A stretch of DNA of 40,324 bases from assembly GCF_020181615.1 (NCBI RefSeq), contig NZ_CP084029.1:4177201-4217524 (forward strand), in the 5' to 3' direction. The stretch is from [Mycobacterium] crassicus (GTDB lineage: Bacteria; Actinomycetota; Actinomycetes; Mycobacteriales; Mycobacteriaceae). Position numbers and translations under genes: made by a program. Shown one piece after another: positions 1-7,283 of the stretch. Position 1 is the stretch's first letter; each line of letters opens with the position of its first letter. Below the pieces are notes generated by a model. That model was not told the DNA's origin, ran no database searches, and worked only from the letters and a program-made list of their open reading frames with translations.

Positions 1-211
1 GCATGGTGACGATGTTGCGAAACGCGGTCTGCATCTGACCCATGGTGTCCATCGAGGTCCGCTCGGCCAGACCACCCCAGCCCGCACCCGAGATGTTCGT
101 CGAGGACGCCCACATCCGACGCGCCTCGTCCTCCACCGTCTGGGCGTGCACATCGAAACGGCCCGCCATCGCACGCATCGCGTCCGGGTCCGTCATAAAA
201 CGTGTAGGCAT
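1..211 (-). CDS. WXG100 (Esx) protein, EsxJ/EsxM/EsxW-type, 3' end missing
   Basis: Only the first 70 codons lie in the window; the gene runs off its left edge. The protein starts [19 protein letters not shown] and has the WXG motif as Trp45-Gly46-Gly47 in the turn between two amphipathic helices, as in the roughly 98-residue EsxJ/K/M/P/W subfamily. Family members form heterodimers with an EsxI/N-type partner and leave the cell through a type VII (ESX) secretion system. A purine-rich GAGAAGGAG ribosome binding site precedes the ATG. A PE gene lies 32 bp upstream on the same strand, the order seen for PE19-esxM-esxN in the ESX-5 locus of M. tuberculosis, so an esxN-like partner is expected just outside the window. 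Subfamily call is from recalled sequence similarity. Confidence 0.9.
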   Translation of the reverse strand, partial: MPTRFMTDPDAMRAMAGRFDVHAQTVEDEARRMWASSTNISGAGWGGLAERTSMDTMGQMQTAFRNIVTM

Positions 212-243
212 GTTCTTTCTCCTTCTCTAGATGGTTGTTTCGG

Positions 244-543
244 CTATCCGGCGGCGGCGGCGTTGGCCGCCTCGGTGGCCGCATACGAGCCCGCACTCGT
301 GCTGAGCATCGCCACGAACTGTTCATGGATGGCCGCGGCTTGGGCACTGATCGATTGGTAGAGCTGGGCGTGGGCGGCGAACTGGGCCGCTGTCAGCGCG
401 GAGACCGGGTCGGCCGCGGCGGGCACCACGCCCGTCGTGGGGCTCGCGGTGGCGGCGTTCACCGCATTGACCGACGCACCGATCCCCTGCAGGTTGCCCG
501 CCGCCGCGGAGAGCATCTCCGGCTGTGTCGTCACAAACGACAT
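244..543 (-). CDS. PE family protein (99 aa, PE domain only)
   Basis: The 99 residues start MSFVTTQPEMLSAAAGNLQG, a typical PE N-terminus, and end just after the conserved YxxxE-like helix (YAATEAANA), which in this family acts as the ESX export signal. There is no C-terminal extension, so it resembles short PE proteins such as PE5, PE19 or PE35 that pair with a PPE partner. The ATG at 543 is preceded by AAAGGA at good spacing; a longer upstream reading frame exists but has a different composition. The gene lies between a LysR gene (41 bp upstream) and an esx gene (32 bp downstream), all on the minus strand. No PPE gene is adjacent within the window, which is unusual for a secreted PE unless its partner lies beyond the left edge. 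Confidence 0.92.
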   Translation of the reverse strand: MSFVTTQPEMLSAAAGNLQGIGASVNAVNAATASPTTGVVPAAADPVSALTAAQFAAHAQLYQSISAQAAAIHEQFVAMLSTSAGSYAATEAANAAAAG

Positions 544-584
544 GTGTTCATCCTTTCTCGATAACTGTTGTTGGCCTGCGGTTG

Positions 585-1547
585 TCAGCAGGCCCGACTG
601 GGGGTGACCCGGGGGAGCGCGTCGGGCAGGTGACACTGCTCGACGGCCAGCTCCCGCAAGGTGGTGATCAACGCCTCGGCACCGGGGCTCGCGGTGCGCC
701 CGGTCGCGGTGGTGACGGTGATCGCGTTCTTGACCGACAGTCCGATGGGCAGCGGACACAGGCCGGGATCGTCGTAGCCGACCGAGGCGGGCAGCAGACC
801 GACCAGGTCGGCGTCGTGCAGCAGTTGCCGCACCGCCAGCGGAGAGGTCACTTCGATGCGGTTCTCCGGTAGCGGCATGCCGTGCCGGGCGAACAGGTGC
901 TCGACATCCCGGCGCAGGCCGGTCTCCACGCCGGGGATGACCCAGGGCTGTGTCTGCAGCTCGGCGAAACTCACCGCGGGCCGCAGCGCCAGCGGGTGCC
1001 CGGCACGGGCGAACACCCCGACCGGTTCGGTGTAGAGCGGGGTCTGGGTCTCGGACTCGTTCACCGTCAGTCCGCGCCGCCCGACGATCAGATCGAGCCG
1101 GCCGGCACCCAGCTCGACCGACAGCGCCTCCGGGGCGTTCTCCCGGATCACCACACTCAACTGGGGGCGTTCCACCTTCAGTCGCGCGATCGCCCGCAGC
1201 AGCAGCTCGTTGGCCCCGCCCGGGTCGGTGCCGACCACCACGGTTCCCCGGTGCGCGTCAGCCAGTTCGGTGACGTGCCGGCCGGCCTGGGTGAGCTGAG
1301 CGAGTACGGCGCGGGCATGGCGGGTGAAGGTCTCGCCGATGAGCGTCGGGGTCACCCCGCGCGGACCGCGCTCGTAGAGCGATACGCCCAGAATCGCTTC
1401 GAGATCACGCAGCGTCCGGGTCGCGACCGGCTGGGTGATGTGCAGCGCGGCAGCCGCGGCGATCACGCTGCCGTGGGTGGTCAGCACATCCACCAGCACC
1501 AGATGGCGCAGTTTCAACCGGCCGTCCAGCAGCCGCGGCTGGTCCAT
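585..1547 (-). CDS. LysR-family transcriptional regulator
   Basis: A 320-residue protein with an N-terminal winged helix-turn-helix (about residues 14-72, including AAAAALHITQPVATRTLRDLE) and a C-terminal effector domain (about 100-300, starting HRGTVVVGTDPGGANELLL). This is the standard LysR length and layout. The effector part resembles the GbpR/CbbR-like aromatic-acid or sugar-acid regulators, but the ligand cannot be read from sequence. The ATG at 1547 follows a recognisable promoter (TTGACA-N17-CATACT) and two 15-bp palindromes, so its own transcription is probably controlled by an IclR-type protein. It is divergent from a small secreted-protein gene and could be cotranscribed with the PE and esx genes downstream. 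Confidence 0.9.
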   Translation of the reverse strand: MDQPRLLDGRLKLRHLVLVDVLTTHGSVIAAAAALHITQPVATRTLRDLEAILGVSLYERGPRGVTPTLIGETFTRHARAVLAQLTQAGRHVTELADAHRGTVVVGTDPGGANELLLRAIARLKVERPQLSVVIRENAPEALSVELGAGRLDLIVGRRGLTVNESETQTPLYTEPVGVFARAGHPLALRPAVSFAELQTQPWVIPGVETGLRRDVEHLFARHGMPLPENRIEVTSPLAVRQLLHDADLVGLLPASVGYDDPGLCPLPIGLSVKNAITVTTATGRTASPGAEALITTLRELAVEQCHLPDALPRVTPSRAC

Positions 1548-1570
1548 CAGAATTCCCGGCCCAACTTGCT

Positions 1571-1604
1571 GTACGCATTTCGTACGTTCGTTCGCATAGC
1601 GACC
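1571..1604. promoter_or_regulatory. Paired 15-bp IclR-type operator, LysR side
   Basis: Two 5-5-5 palindromes stand here: GTACG-CATTT-CGTAC (1571-1585, perfect) and GTTCG-CATAG-CGACC (1590-1604, one mismatch). Their starts are 19 bp apart. They share the GTnCG-N5-CGnAC architecture with the pair at 1714-1747 and resemble operators described for IclR-family PcaU/PobR-type regulators. The position just downstream of the LysR promoter -10 suggests repression. The likeliest binder is the IclR protein encoded at 2194. Confidence 0.65.
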
Positions 1605-1633
1605 AGTATGAAATCGTTCACATTCAATGTCAA
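1605..1633 (-). promoter_or_regulatory. Sigma-A-like promoter of the LysR gene
   Basis: Read on the minus strand, TTGACA (1633-1628) is followed after 17 bp by CATACT (1610-1605), an excellent match to a housekeeping promoter. The LysR ATG is 58 bp downstream of the -10. The two IclR-type palindromes at 1571-1604 lie directly downstream of the -10, across the expected start of transcription. Confidence 0.75.
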
Positions 1634-1685
1634 TACGCGGCGCGGCTCACATTGCGCGGACGCGAACTGTGGCGCCCGCCATGGG

Positions 1686-1713
1686 TTGACAGCGATGTGA
1701 CGCACTCCATACT
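1686..1713 (+). promoter_or_regulatory. Sigma-A-like promoter of the secreted-protein/IclR operon
   Basis: TTGACA at 1686-1691 and CATACT at 1708-1713, spacer 16 bp. The same two hexamers form the divergent LysR promoter. The operator pair starts at the base after the -10 element. Confidence 0.75.
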
Positions 1714-1748
1714 GTTCGCTATACGTCTGATGGTACGTATAGCGAACA
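1713..1748. promoter_or_regulatory. Paired IclR-type operator forming a 14-bp perfect inverted repeat
   Basis: Two 15-mers, GTTCG-CTATA-CGTCT (1714-1728) and GTACG-TATAG-CGAAC (1733-1747), again start 19 bp apart. Seen as one unit, bases 1713-1726 and 1735-1748 are a perfect 14-bp inverted repeat (TGTTCGCTATACGT and its complement) around 8 bp. The element covers the expected transcription start of the downstream gene, and the GGGAGG ribosome binding site follows at 1751-1756. Inference: repressor site, probably autoregulation by the IclR gene at 2194. Confidence 0.72.
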
Positions 1749-1762
1749 CCGGGAGGTTCTCA

Positions 1763-2176
1763 ATGAAGGTCACCCTGCTCGCGGCGGCCGCCGTCGCCCT
1801 GGTCGGCACCGCAACCTTCGGCCTGTCCGGCAGCGACGACGCGGCAGGCTTCACCGGCCGCTACGCCTACCTTGCGGCCGACTCCGGCAACACACCGTTC
1901 GCCACCACCTGGACCGTCACGTCCTGCGGCAGCGGTTGCGTGCACATCACCACCGCGTCGGGATTGACCGACACCGACGCGCACCTGGAAGGCTCGGAGT
2001 GGGTCTTCTCCAAATACGACGAAGCCGGAATCCGCTGCGACAACCGCAAGGTCTTGCCGGCCACCATCCGGTTCTCCGTCGACCCGGAATCGTTGCAGGG
2101 GAAGTTGCAGCCGCAGGGCGCGCCGTGCGGCGGCGCCTCGCGGGAGAGCAGGTTCACCCTCACCAAGCTCACCTGA
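1763..2176 (+). CDS. Small secreted protein of unknown function
   Basis: I do not recognise a named family. The 137-residue protein starts MKVTLLAAAAVALVGTATFG, a signal peptide with a short basic start, a hydrophobic core and probable cleavage near residues 22-28. The rest is polar and beta-rich with two CxxxC-like cysteine groups (SCGSGC and later single cysteines at RCDN and APCGG), typical of small exported mycobacterial proteins with disulfides. No lipobox is visible. I chose the ATG at 1763 because GGGAGG lies 6 bp upstream and the signal peptide starts there; the longer in-frame extension would read through the operator. The IclR gene begins 17 bp downstream, so both are probably one operon controlled from the promoter at 1686. 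Confidence 0.75.
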   Translation: MKVTLLAAAAVALVGTATFGLSGSDDAAGFTGRYAYLAADSGNTPFATTWTVTSCGSGCVHITTASGLTDTDAHLEGSEWVFSKYDEAGIRCDNRKVLPATIRFSVDPESLQGKLQPQGAPCGGASRESRFTLTKLT

Positions 2177-2193
2177 CTTACCATGGCCAAACG

Positions 2194-3015
2194 ATGGCAG
2201 TGCAGCGCGATGACCTCGAACCGGCGTCGGCCTCCGGCGACTATGTGCAGTCGCTCGCCCGCGGGCTCAGCGTCATCCGCGCCTTCAGTGACGAGAACCC
2301 GCGGCAGACCATCAGCGACGTCGCCCGGCGCTGCGGGCTGTCCCGGCCCGCGGCCCGCCGGTTTCTGCTCACGCTGGTCCAGCTCGGCTACGTCGCCACC
2401 GACGGCTCGCAGTTCTGGCTGACGCCGCACGTCCTCGAACTCGGGTCCAGCTACCTGTCCAGCCTGTCGCTACCCGACCTGGCCCAGCCCCATCTGACCG
2501 AACTGTCGGCGGCCATCAACGAGTCCTCGTCGGTCGCGGTACTGGACGGGTTCGACATCGTCTACGTCGCGCGGGTGCAGGTCCGCCGGATCATGGCGAC
2601 GACGATCGTGGTCGGTACCCGACTGGCCGCGCCCGCCACCGCCATGGGGCGGGTTCTGCTGGCCGGCCTGCCGCCGGACAAACGTGACGAGTGTATGCGC
2701 ACGATTCCGCTGGTGTCCTATTCCAGCGGCACCCCCGCTTCGCGCAAGGAACTGACTGCCGAGGTCGCGCAGGTGGCCCGGGACGGCTTCTGCATCATCG
2801 ACCATCAGACCGACTTCGGGCTGCGTTCGGTCGCGGCCCCGATACGCGATCGCAACCAGAACACCGTTGCGGCGGTGAACGTTTCGGCGGCCTCGATGAC
2901 CTACTCGGCCGAACAGGTCCGCACTGAGCTGTTGCCCCAGGTGCTGGCGACCGCGGAGAAGATCAGCATCGACATCGGTCACACCGAGCTCGGCCTGGTC
3001 AACCTGCCCAGCTAA
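2194..3015 (+). CDS. IclR-family regulator, PcaR/PcaU/PobR type
   Basis: A 273-residue protein with an N-terminal helix-turn-helix (about residues 16-72: SLARGLSVIRAF, then ISDVARRCGLSRPAARRFLL) and the C-terminal IclR effector domain. The run from SLARGLSVIRAF to the conserved FWLTPHVLELGSSYLSSL is characteristic of the beta-ketoadipate-pathway branch (PcaR, PcaU, PobR), whose members sense aromatic or related carboxylates. No pca or pob structural genes are in the window, so the ligand may differ. I chose the ATG at 2194 over upstream starts, which run through the preceding gene. The double palindromes at 1571-1604 and 1713-1748 are plausible binding sites. It is tail-to-tail with the next IclR gene, sharing bases of the two stop codons. 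Confidence 0.9.
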   Translation: MAVQRDDLEPASASGDYVQSLARGLSVIRAFSDENPRQTISDVARRCGLSRPAARRFLLTLVQLGYVATDGSQFWLTPHVLELGSSYLSSLSLPDLAQPHLTELSAAINESSSVAVLDGFDIVYVARVQVRRIMATTIVVGTRLAAPATAMGRVLLAGLPPDKRDECMRTIPLVSYSSGTPASRKELTAEVAQVARDGFCIIDHQTDFGLRSVAAPIRDRNQNTVAAVNVSAASMTYSAEQVRTELLPQVLATAEKISIDIGHTELGLVNLPS

Positions 3016-3794
3016 CGCAGCGCCTGCGAGGTCCGGGCGGCCGCTTCGGCGACCAGCGGCACCACTCGTTCGATCGGCACCGAGTTCGCCGCACCGGCAA
3101 GACAGATCGCCGCGACCGGGCCGTCGGCGCCGTGGATGGCCGCCGCCACGCTGGGCAGCTCCACCCCGACGAGCATGCGGGTCCGCGCGCCGCGGTCGAT
3201 CGAGATGCCGTGCGCGCGCCGGATGTGGGCCAGTTCGAGGTGCAGAGTCGTCAGGTCCCAGCGCGCACCGCCGCCTGAGTGCGTCAGCTGCCGGCCGAAT
3301 CGGGCGTCGATCTCCTCGGGCGGCAGCCACGCGAGCATCGCTCGCCCGCCGGTGGTCAGGTAGGCCCGCTGCCGGGTGCCGACCTTGGACGGCAGGGTCG
3401 CCGCGAAATGCCCGCCGATCTTGTCCAGGTAGACCTCGTCGGTGCCCTCCAGCGCCGCGAGGTGCACCACCAGCCCGGTCCGCAGATGAAGTTGGTGCAG
3501 GTGCTCGGCGGCCGCCTTGCGGATCTCGCCGTGCAGCCCGTCCTGGCCGCCGAGGCCCAACGCCCGCGAACCCAGGCTGTATTGGGCTCCGCGGTACTCC
3601 AGCCACTGCAACCCGACCAGCTGGCGCAGAATGCGGTGGGTGGTCGACCTCGGCAACCCGGTACGCGCGACGACCTCGTCCAGGTTCAGCCGTGCCGTCG
3701 GCCGCTGTTCGAACGCGTCGAGGATGAACGTCACCCGCTCCACCATCGAGGGTGGGGTCAGCTCTTGGCCCTCAGCTCCGACGGGCCTGGTCAT
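3012..3794 (-). CDS. IclR-family transcriptional regulator (second copy)
   Basis: A 260-residue protein with an N-terminal winged helix-turn-helix (about residues 18-80, VERVTFILDAFEQ ... VVARTGLPRSTTHRILRQLV) and an IclR effector domain (EVYLDKIGG, RQRAYLTTGGRAMLAWLP). It is not closely similar to the IclR at 2194. It starts 9 bp after the SnoaL-like gene on the same strand, with GAGGG just before its ATG, so the two are probably one transcript. The divergent SDR/LLM/SnoaL/SDR operon starting at 4367 is its most likely target. Its stop TAG overlaps the stop of the convergent IclR gene. The effector is unknown. Confidence 0.9.
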   Translation of the reverse strand: MTRPVGAEGQELTPPSMVERVTFILDAFEQRPTARLNLDEVVARTGLPRSTTHRILRQLVGLQWLEYRGAQYSLGSRALGLGGQDGLHGEIRKAAAEHLHQLHLRTGLVVHLAALEGTDEVYLDKIGGHFAATLPSKVGTRQRAYLTTGGRAMLAWLPPEEIDARFGRQLTHSGGGARWDLTTLHLELAHIRRAHGISIDRGARTRMLVGVELPSVAAAIHGADGPVAAICLAGAANSVPIERVVPLVAEAAARTSQALR

Positions 3795-3803
3795 CCCTCG
3801 AAT

Positions 3804-4286
3804 TTAGCAGTGCAGCGCATCCCCCGGCGTCACCTTGAAACCGGGAATGCCCGACAGCGGCATGGTGGCGTCGTACGTGCGCTGATAACCGGTGTCGCTG
3901 ATCTTCCAGCCGTCGGCCGTGCGCCGATACTGATCGTGGTAGAAGGCGGCACCGATCAGCATCAGGTCGTAGTCGGGCATGATCACCCGGTCCTGCAAGT
4001 ACCAGATACCCGATGCGGTGTCCGGTCCGGTCAGGGTGATCTCCGGATGGTTGACCCGGTGCTCGCTGATCACGTTGGCCGGCAACGAGGACCGCATGAA
4101 GTCCACCAGCGAGTCGCGGTCGGTGAACTTGTGCTCGGTGCCCATCGACTTGCCGTAGTCGGCGGTGACGTCCTCGGCCAGGGTTGCGGCGAAGTCGTCC
4201 CAGTGCTTGGTGTCCAGCGCCCGCAGGTAGCGGTATTTGACCTGCTTTATGGCCTCGATGTTCTCAAGATCGCTCACGCCGTCCAT
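3804..4286 (-). CDS. SnoaL-like (NTF2-fold) protein
   Basis: A 160-residue single-domain protein of the SnoaL/nuclear-transport-factor-2 fold: an N-terminal helix (IEAIKQVKYRYLRALDTKHWDDFAATLAEDV) followed by beta-sheet segments ending KISDTGYQRTYD. The fold covers ketosteroid isomerases, polyketide cyclases and dehydratases. The FATLAEDVTADYG segment keeps an acidic residue where isomerases place a catalytic Asp, but I cannot assign a reaction. The ATG at 4286 is used; GTG at 4277 is an alternative. It leads an IclR gene on the minus strand and is divergent from an operon with another SnoaL protein, two SDRs and an F420-type enzyme, suggesting shared metabolism of a cyclic, perhaps steroidal, compound. 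Confidence 0.85.
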   Translation of the reverse strand: MDGVSDLENIEAIKQVKYRYLRALDTKHWDDFAATLAEDVTADYGKSMGTEHKFTDRDSLVDFMRSSLPANVISEHRVNHPEITLTGPDTASGIWYLQDRVIMPDYDLMLIGAAFYHDQYRRTADGWKISDTGYQRTYDATMPLSGIPGFKVTPGDALHC

Positions 4287-4317
4287 TGCAGCACAGCGGC
4301 CGCGCCGGCGGCGCTGT

Positions 4318-4334
4318 ATCTCATCCAGCGAGAT
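4318..4334. promoter_or_regulatory. Short inverted repeat between divergent operons
   Basis: ATCTC (4318-4322) and GAGAT (4330-4334) form a 5-bp inverted repeat around 7 bp. It lies in the 80-bp gap between the SnoaL/IclR pair and the SDR operon. It may be an operator for the IclR encoded at 3012, but 5-bp arms can occur by chance. Confidence 0.35.
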
Positions 4335-4366
4335 GGCCGGCGCGCGAAACCACCTTTGGGGTGACG

Positions 4367-5167
4367 ATGTTCGGCGTGACTGATCTGTCGAACTACGGGC
4401 CGTGGGCGGTGATCGCCGGTGGGTCCGAGGGTGTCGGCGCCGAATTCGCCCGCCGGCTCGCCGCCGCAGGAATCAACCTGGTGCTCATCGCACGCAAGCC
4501 CGGGCCGCTGGAAGACACCGCCGCGGACTGTCGCGGCCATGGCGTCGAAGTACGCACGCTGGCAGCCGATCTCACCGACGCCGCCGCGGTAGACCGGGTG
4601 ATCGAGGCGACCGCCGACCTCACTGTCGGCCTGCTGATCTACAACGCCGGCGCCAACACCTGCAGCGAGGAGTTCCTGGACGGCGAGCTGGCCGACTTCG
4701 CCTCGGTGATCGACCTGAACATCACCACCTTGATGAGGCTGGTCCAGCACTACGGCCGCGGCATGAAAGAGCGCCGCGCCGGCGGCATCCTGATGGTCGG
4801 GTCGATGGCCGGCTACCTGGGCTCGGTGCGTCACACCATCTACGGCGGGGTGAAGGCGTTCGGCCGGATCTTCGCCGAGGGGCTCTGGCTGGAGCTGCGC
4901 GAGCACAATGTGCACGTGCTGGAACTGGTGCTGGGGGTGACCCGCACGCCGGCCATGGCGCGGGTCGGGCTGAACTTCGACGTTCCCGGGATGAAGGTCG
5001 CCGAGCCGGCCGACGTCGCCCGCGAGGGTCTCGAGCAGCTGCCGCACGGGCCGGTGTTCATCGCGGGAGGCAACGGCGCCGACGTGGAGCGCCGCAACAA
5101 CCCGGACCGGGCCAAGGTGGTGCTGGGCACCCACCGCTTCATGCAGCAGCTGATCGGCGGGGGCTAG
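4367..5167 (+). CDS. Short-chain dehydrogenase/reductase (SDR)
   Basis: A 266-residue classical SDR. The nucleotide-binding motif reads GGSEGVG (residues 18-24), slightly different from the usual TGxxxGxG. NAG is at 93-95, the catalytic Ser at 146, and Tyr159-x3-Lys163 (YGGVK) completes the active site. The family performs NAD(P)-dependent alcohol/ketone interconversions; the substrate is not readable. I chose the ATG at 4367, where the Rossmann domain begins after a short lead and TTGGGG sits upstream; the reading frame extends further 5' but overlaps the divergent promoter. Its TAG overlaps the GTG of the next gene by one base, so the LLM enzyme is translationally coupled. Confidence 0.9.
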   Translation: MFGVTDLSNYGPWAVIAGGSEGVGAEFARRLAAAGINLVLIARKPGPLEDTAADCRGHGVEVRTLAADLTDAAAVDRVIEATADLTVGLLIYNAGANTCSEEFLDGELADFASVIDLNITTLMRLVQHYGRGMKERRAGGILMVGSMAGYLGSVRHTIYGGVKAFGRIFAEGLWLELREHNVHVLELVLGVTRTPAMARVGLNFDVPGMKVAEPADVAREGLEQLPHGPVFIAGGNGADVERRNNPDRAKVVLGTHRFMQQLIGGG

Positions 5168-6033
5168 TGCGGCTCGGCATCTCCACCCCGGTGGTGGTCC
5201 AGACCCCGGGCGTGGCGTCGGCGTGGGAGCGCGACGCGGGCATCGACGACGTGGTGCGCATCGCCAAGGCCGCCGACGAACTCGGGTTCGACTACGTGAC
5301 CTGCTCCGAGCACGTCGCGGTCCCCGGCGACCAGGGCGAGGGCCGCGGCTTCGTCTACTGGGACCCGGTGGCCACCCTGGCGTTCTTGGCCGCCCACACG
5401 TCCCGGATCAGGCTGGCCACCTCCATCGTGGTGCTGGGCTATCACCATCCGCTGGAGATCGCGAAGGCCTACGGCACGCTGGACCGGATCAGTGGCGGCC
5501 GGGTGGTGCTCGGGGTCGGCGCGGGCTCGATCGAAGCAGAGTTCACCATGCTGAACGCGTCCTGGCCGGACCGCGGTGCCCGCGCCGACGACGCCATCCG
5601 CGCCCTGCGCGCTTCGCTGTCCGACCCACGCCCGAGCTATGACGGCGAGTTCTACCGCTTCAACGACGTCATCGTGGAACCCTGTGCCGTGCAACCACAC
5701 CTGCCGATCTGGGTGGGCGGGCGCACCCGTCGCTCGCTGCGACGCGCCGTCGAGCTCTGCGACGGCTGGATGCCTTTCGGACTGGGCCGCCGGGCACTCG
5801 CGGAAATGCTTTCCTGCGTGGATATTCCGGATGGCTTCGACGTCGTGTTGGGGCCCGGGCCGTTGAACCCGCTGGGTGACCCTGCCACCACCGCACGACG
5901 GCTGCGCGCGCTGCGCGATGTCGGTGCCACCATCATCAACTGCTCGATCGACGCGGAGTCCGTCGAGCACTACTGCGACCAGTTGGCGGCCCTGCGGGCG
6001 CTGGCCGACAACATCGAACTGGAGAACCCATGA
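5167..6033 (+). CDS. LLM-class (luciferase-like), probably F420-dependent oxidoreductase
   Basis: A 288-residue protein with the bacterial-luciferase-like TIM-barrel pattern: an N-terminal VRLGISTPVV strand, AADELGFDYVTCSEH, then TSRIRLATSIVVLGYHHPLEIAKAYGTLDRISGGRVVLGVGAG. In mycobacteria most such TIGR03619-type enzymes use coenzyme F420 rather than FMN to reduce or oxidise C=C, C=O or C-OH groups. Cofactor choice is inferred from the family. The GTG at 5167 overlaps the stop of the SDR gene, and the last bases (ATGA) overlap the start of the next SnoaL gene. The substrate is presumably the same molecule handled by the flanking SDRs. Confidence 0.88.
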   Translation: MRLGISTPVVVQTPGVASAWERDAGIDDVVRIAKAADELGFDYVTCSEHVAVPGDQGEGRGFVYWDPVATLAFLAAHTSRIRLATSIVVLGYHHPLEIAKAYGTLDRISGGRVVLGVGAGSIEAEFTMLNASWPDRGARADDAIRALRASLSDPRPSYDGEFYRFNDVIVEPCAVQPHLPIWVGGRTRRSLRRAVELCDGWMPFGLGRRALAEMLSCVDIPDGFDVVLGPGPLNPLGDPATTARRLRALRDVGATIINCSIDAESVEHYCDQLAALRALADNIELENP

Positions 6034-6521
6034 CCGACCGACTCGCCGAACTGGAGGCCCGGCTGGCCCTCATCGAGGACGAACGTGCCATCGAGCGAAT
6101 GATCGCCTCCTACGGCCCGCTGGTGGACGCCGGCGAAGCCGACGCCACGGCGCAGCTGTGGGCACTCGACGGCAGTTACGAGGTGGAGGGCTGGTCGATG
6201 GACAGCCGCGCCGAGGTCGCCGCGATGGTGCGCTCTCAGGCCCATCAAGGGCTGATCAGCGGCGGCAGCACGCATTTCCTGGGCCCGGCCGTGGTGACCG
6301 TGGATGTGGACGACGCCGTCGCCGTCTGCGAATCGATCCTGGTGGTGCGGCACCAGAAGAAGTACCTGGTGGCCCGCGCCGGGGTACATCACTTCCAGCT
6401 GCGCCGGCTCGACGGCCGCTGGCAGATCGTCCGGCGGATCACCCGAACGCTGGACGGCGACGAGGAAGCACGCCGGCTCCTTGCGGCCGGCGTCGCCGGA
6501 ATGAACGGAGGAACCCGATGA
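6030..6521 (+). CDS. SnoaL-like (NTF2-fold) protein
   Basis: A 163-residue protein with the SnoaL-like fold: a first helix with ERAIERMIASYGPLVDAGEADATAQLWALDGSYEVEG, then beta strands ending HHFQLRRLDGRWQIVRRITRTL. This subgroup (SnoaL_4 type) often accompanies SDRs and oxygenases in steroid and aromatic pathways and may act as a dehydratase or isomerase. Both ends show ATGA overlaps with the neighbours, so it sits in the middle of a tightly coupled operon SDR - LLM - SnoaL - SDR. Catalytic residues were not assigned. Confidence 0.85.
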   Translation: MTDRLAELEARLALIEDERAIERMIASYGPLVDAGEADATAQLWALDGSYEVEGWSMDSRAEVAAMVRSQAHQGLISGGSTHFLGPAVVTVDVDDAVAVCESILVVRHQKKYLVARAGVHHFQLRRLDGRWQIVRRITRTLDGDEEARRLLAAGVAGMNGGTR

Positions 6522-7261
6522 GGTTGGACGGCAAGGTCGCGATCGTCACCGGCGGTGCGGGCGGCATCGGTCGCGGCATCACCCGAGCGTTCGCCAAGGA
6601 GGGCGCCCGGGTACTGGTGGTCGACATCAACGAGACGGCCGGGCACGCGCTGGAAGCCGAACTCGGCTCGGCCGTCAGCTATCTCAGCGCCGACATCTCC
6701 GTACAGGCCAGCGCCGCGCGGATCCGCGACGCCGCCCTGGAGCGGTTCGGCTCGGTGGGCGTGCTGGTGAACAACGCCCACGCCTCGCGGCAGGCGCCGC
6801 TGCTGACGAGCACCCAGGAGATGTTCGACCTGTCGTTCTCCACCGGCTTCTACCCCACCCTGTGGCTGATGCAGGCCTGCCACGAGCAGCTGAAGGCCAC
6901 CGCCGGTTCGGTGATCAACTTCGCCTCCGGTGCCGGTATCGAAGGCCAGCCCACCCAGGCGTCCTACGCCGCAGCCAAGGAGGCGATCCGGGCGATCAGC
7001 CGGGTGGCGGCCAATGAGTGGGCGGGCGACGGCATCAACGTCAACATCATCTCGCCGCTGGCACTCACCGAAGGCGTGCAGGCCTACCTGGCGGCCAACC
7101 CCGGTATCGAGGACAGGCTGCTGGCCGGCACCCCGATGCACCGGTTCGGCGACCCCGAGGCCGACATCGGCCGCGTCGCGGTGTTTCTGGCCAGTGACGA
7201 CGCCCGCTACATGACCGGACAGACACTGATGGTCGACGGCGGCACCATCAAGCTGCGCTGA
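6518..7261 (+). CDS. Short-chain dehydrogenase/reductase (SDR)
   Basis: A 247-residue classical SDR. The cofactor motif TGGAGGIG is at residues 11-18, NNAH at 85-88, catalytic Ser137, and Tyr150-x3-Lys154 (YAAAK). The C-terminus has the family's LMVDGG strand. Asp36 after the second beta strand (VVDIN) favours NAD(H). It resembles FabG/3alpha-hydroxysteroid-dehydrogenase-like SDRs; the substrate is unknown. It starts in an ATGA overlap with the SnoaL gene and ends 22 bp before the FadD17-like ligase, so all five genes are probably cotranscribed. Confidence 0.9.
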   Translation: MRLDGKVAIVTGGAGGIGRGITRAFAKEGARVLVVDINETAGHALEAELGSAVSYLSADISVQASAARIRDAALERFGSVGVLVNNAHASRQAPLLTSTQEMFDLSFSTGFYPTLWLMQACHEQLKATAGSVINFASGAGIEGQPTQASYAAAKEAIRAISRVAANEWAGDGINVNIISPLALTEGVQAYLAANPGIEDRLLAGTPMHRFGDPEADIGRVAVFLASDDARYMTGQTLMVDGGTIKLR

Positions 7262-7283
7262 TCCCCTGCCCTACGCTGGCGCT

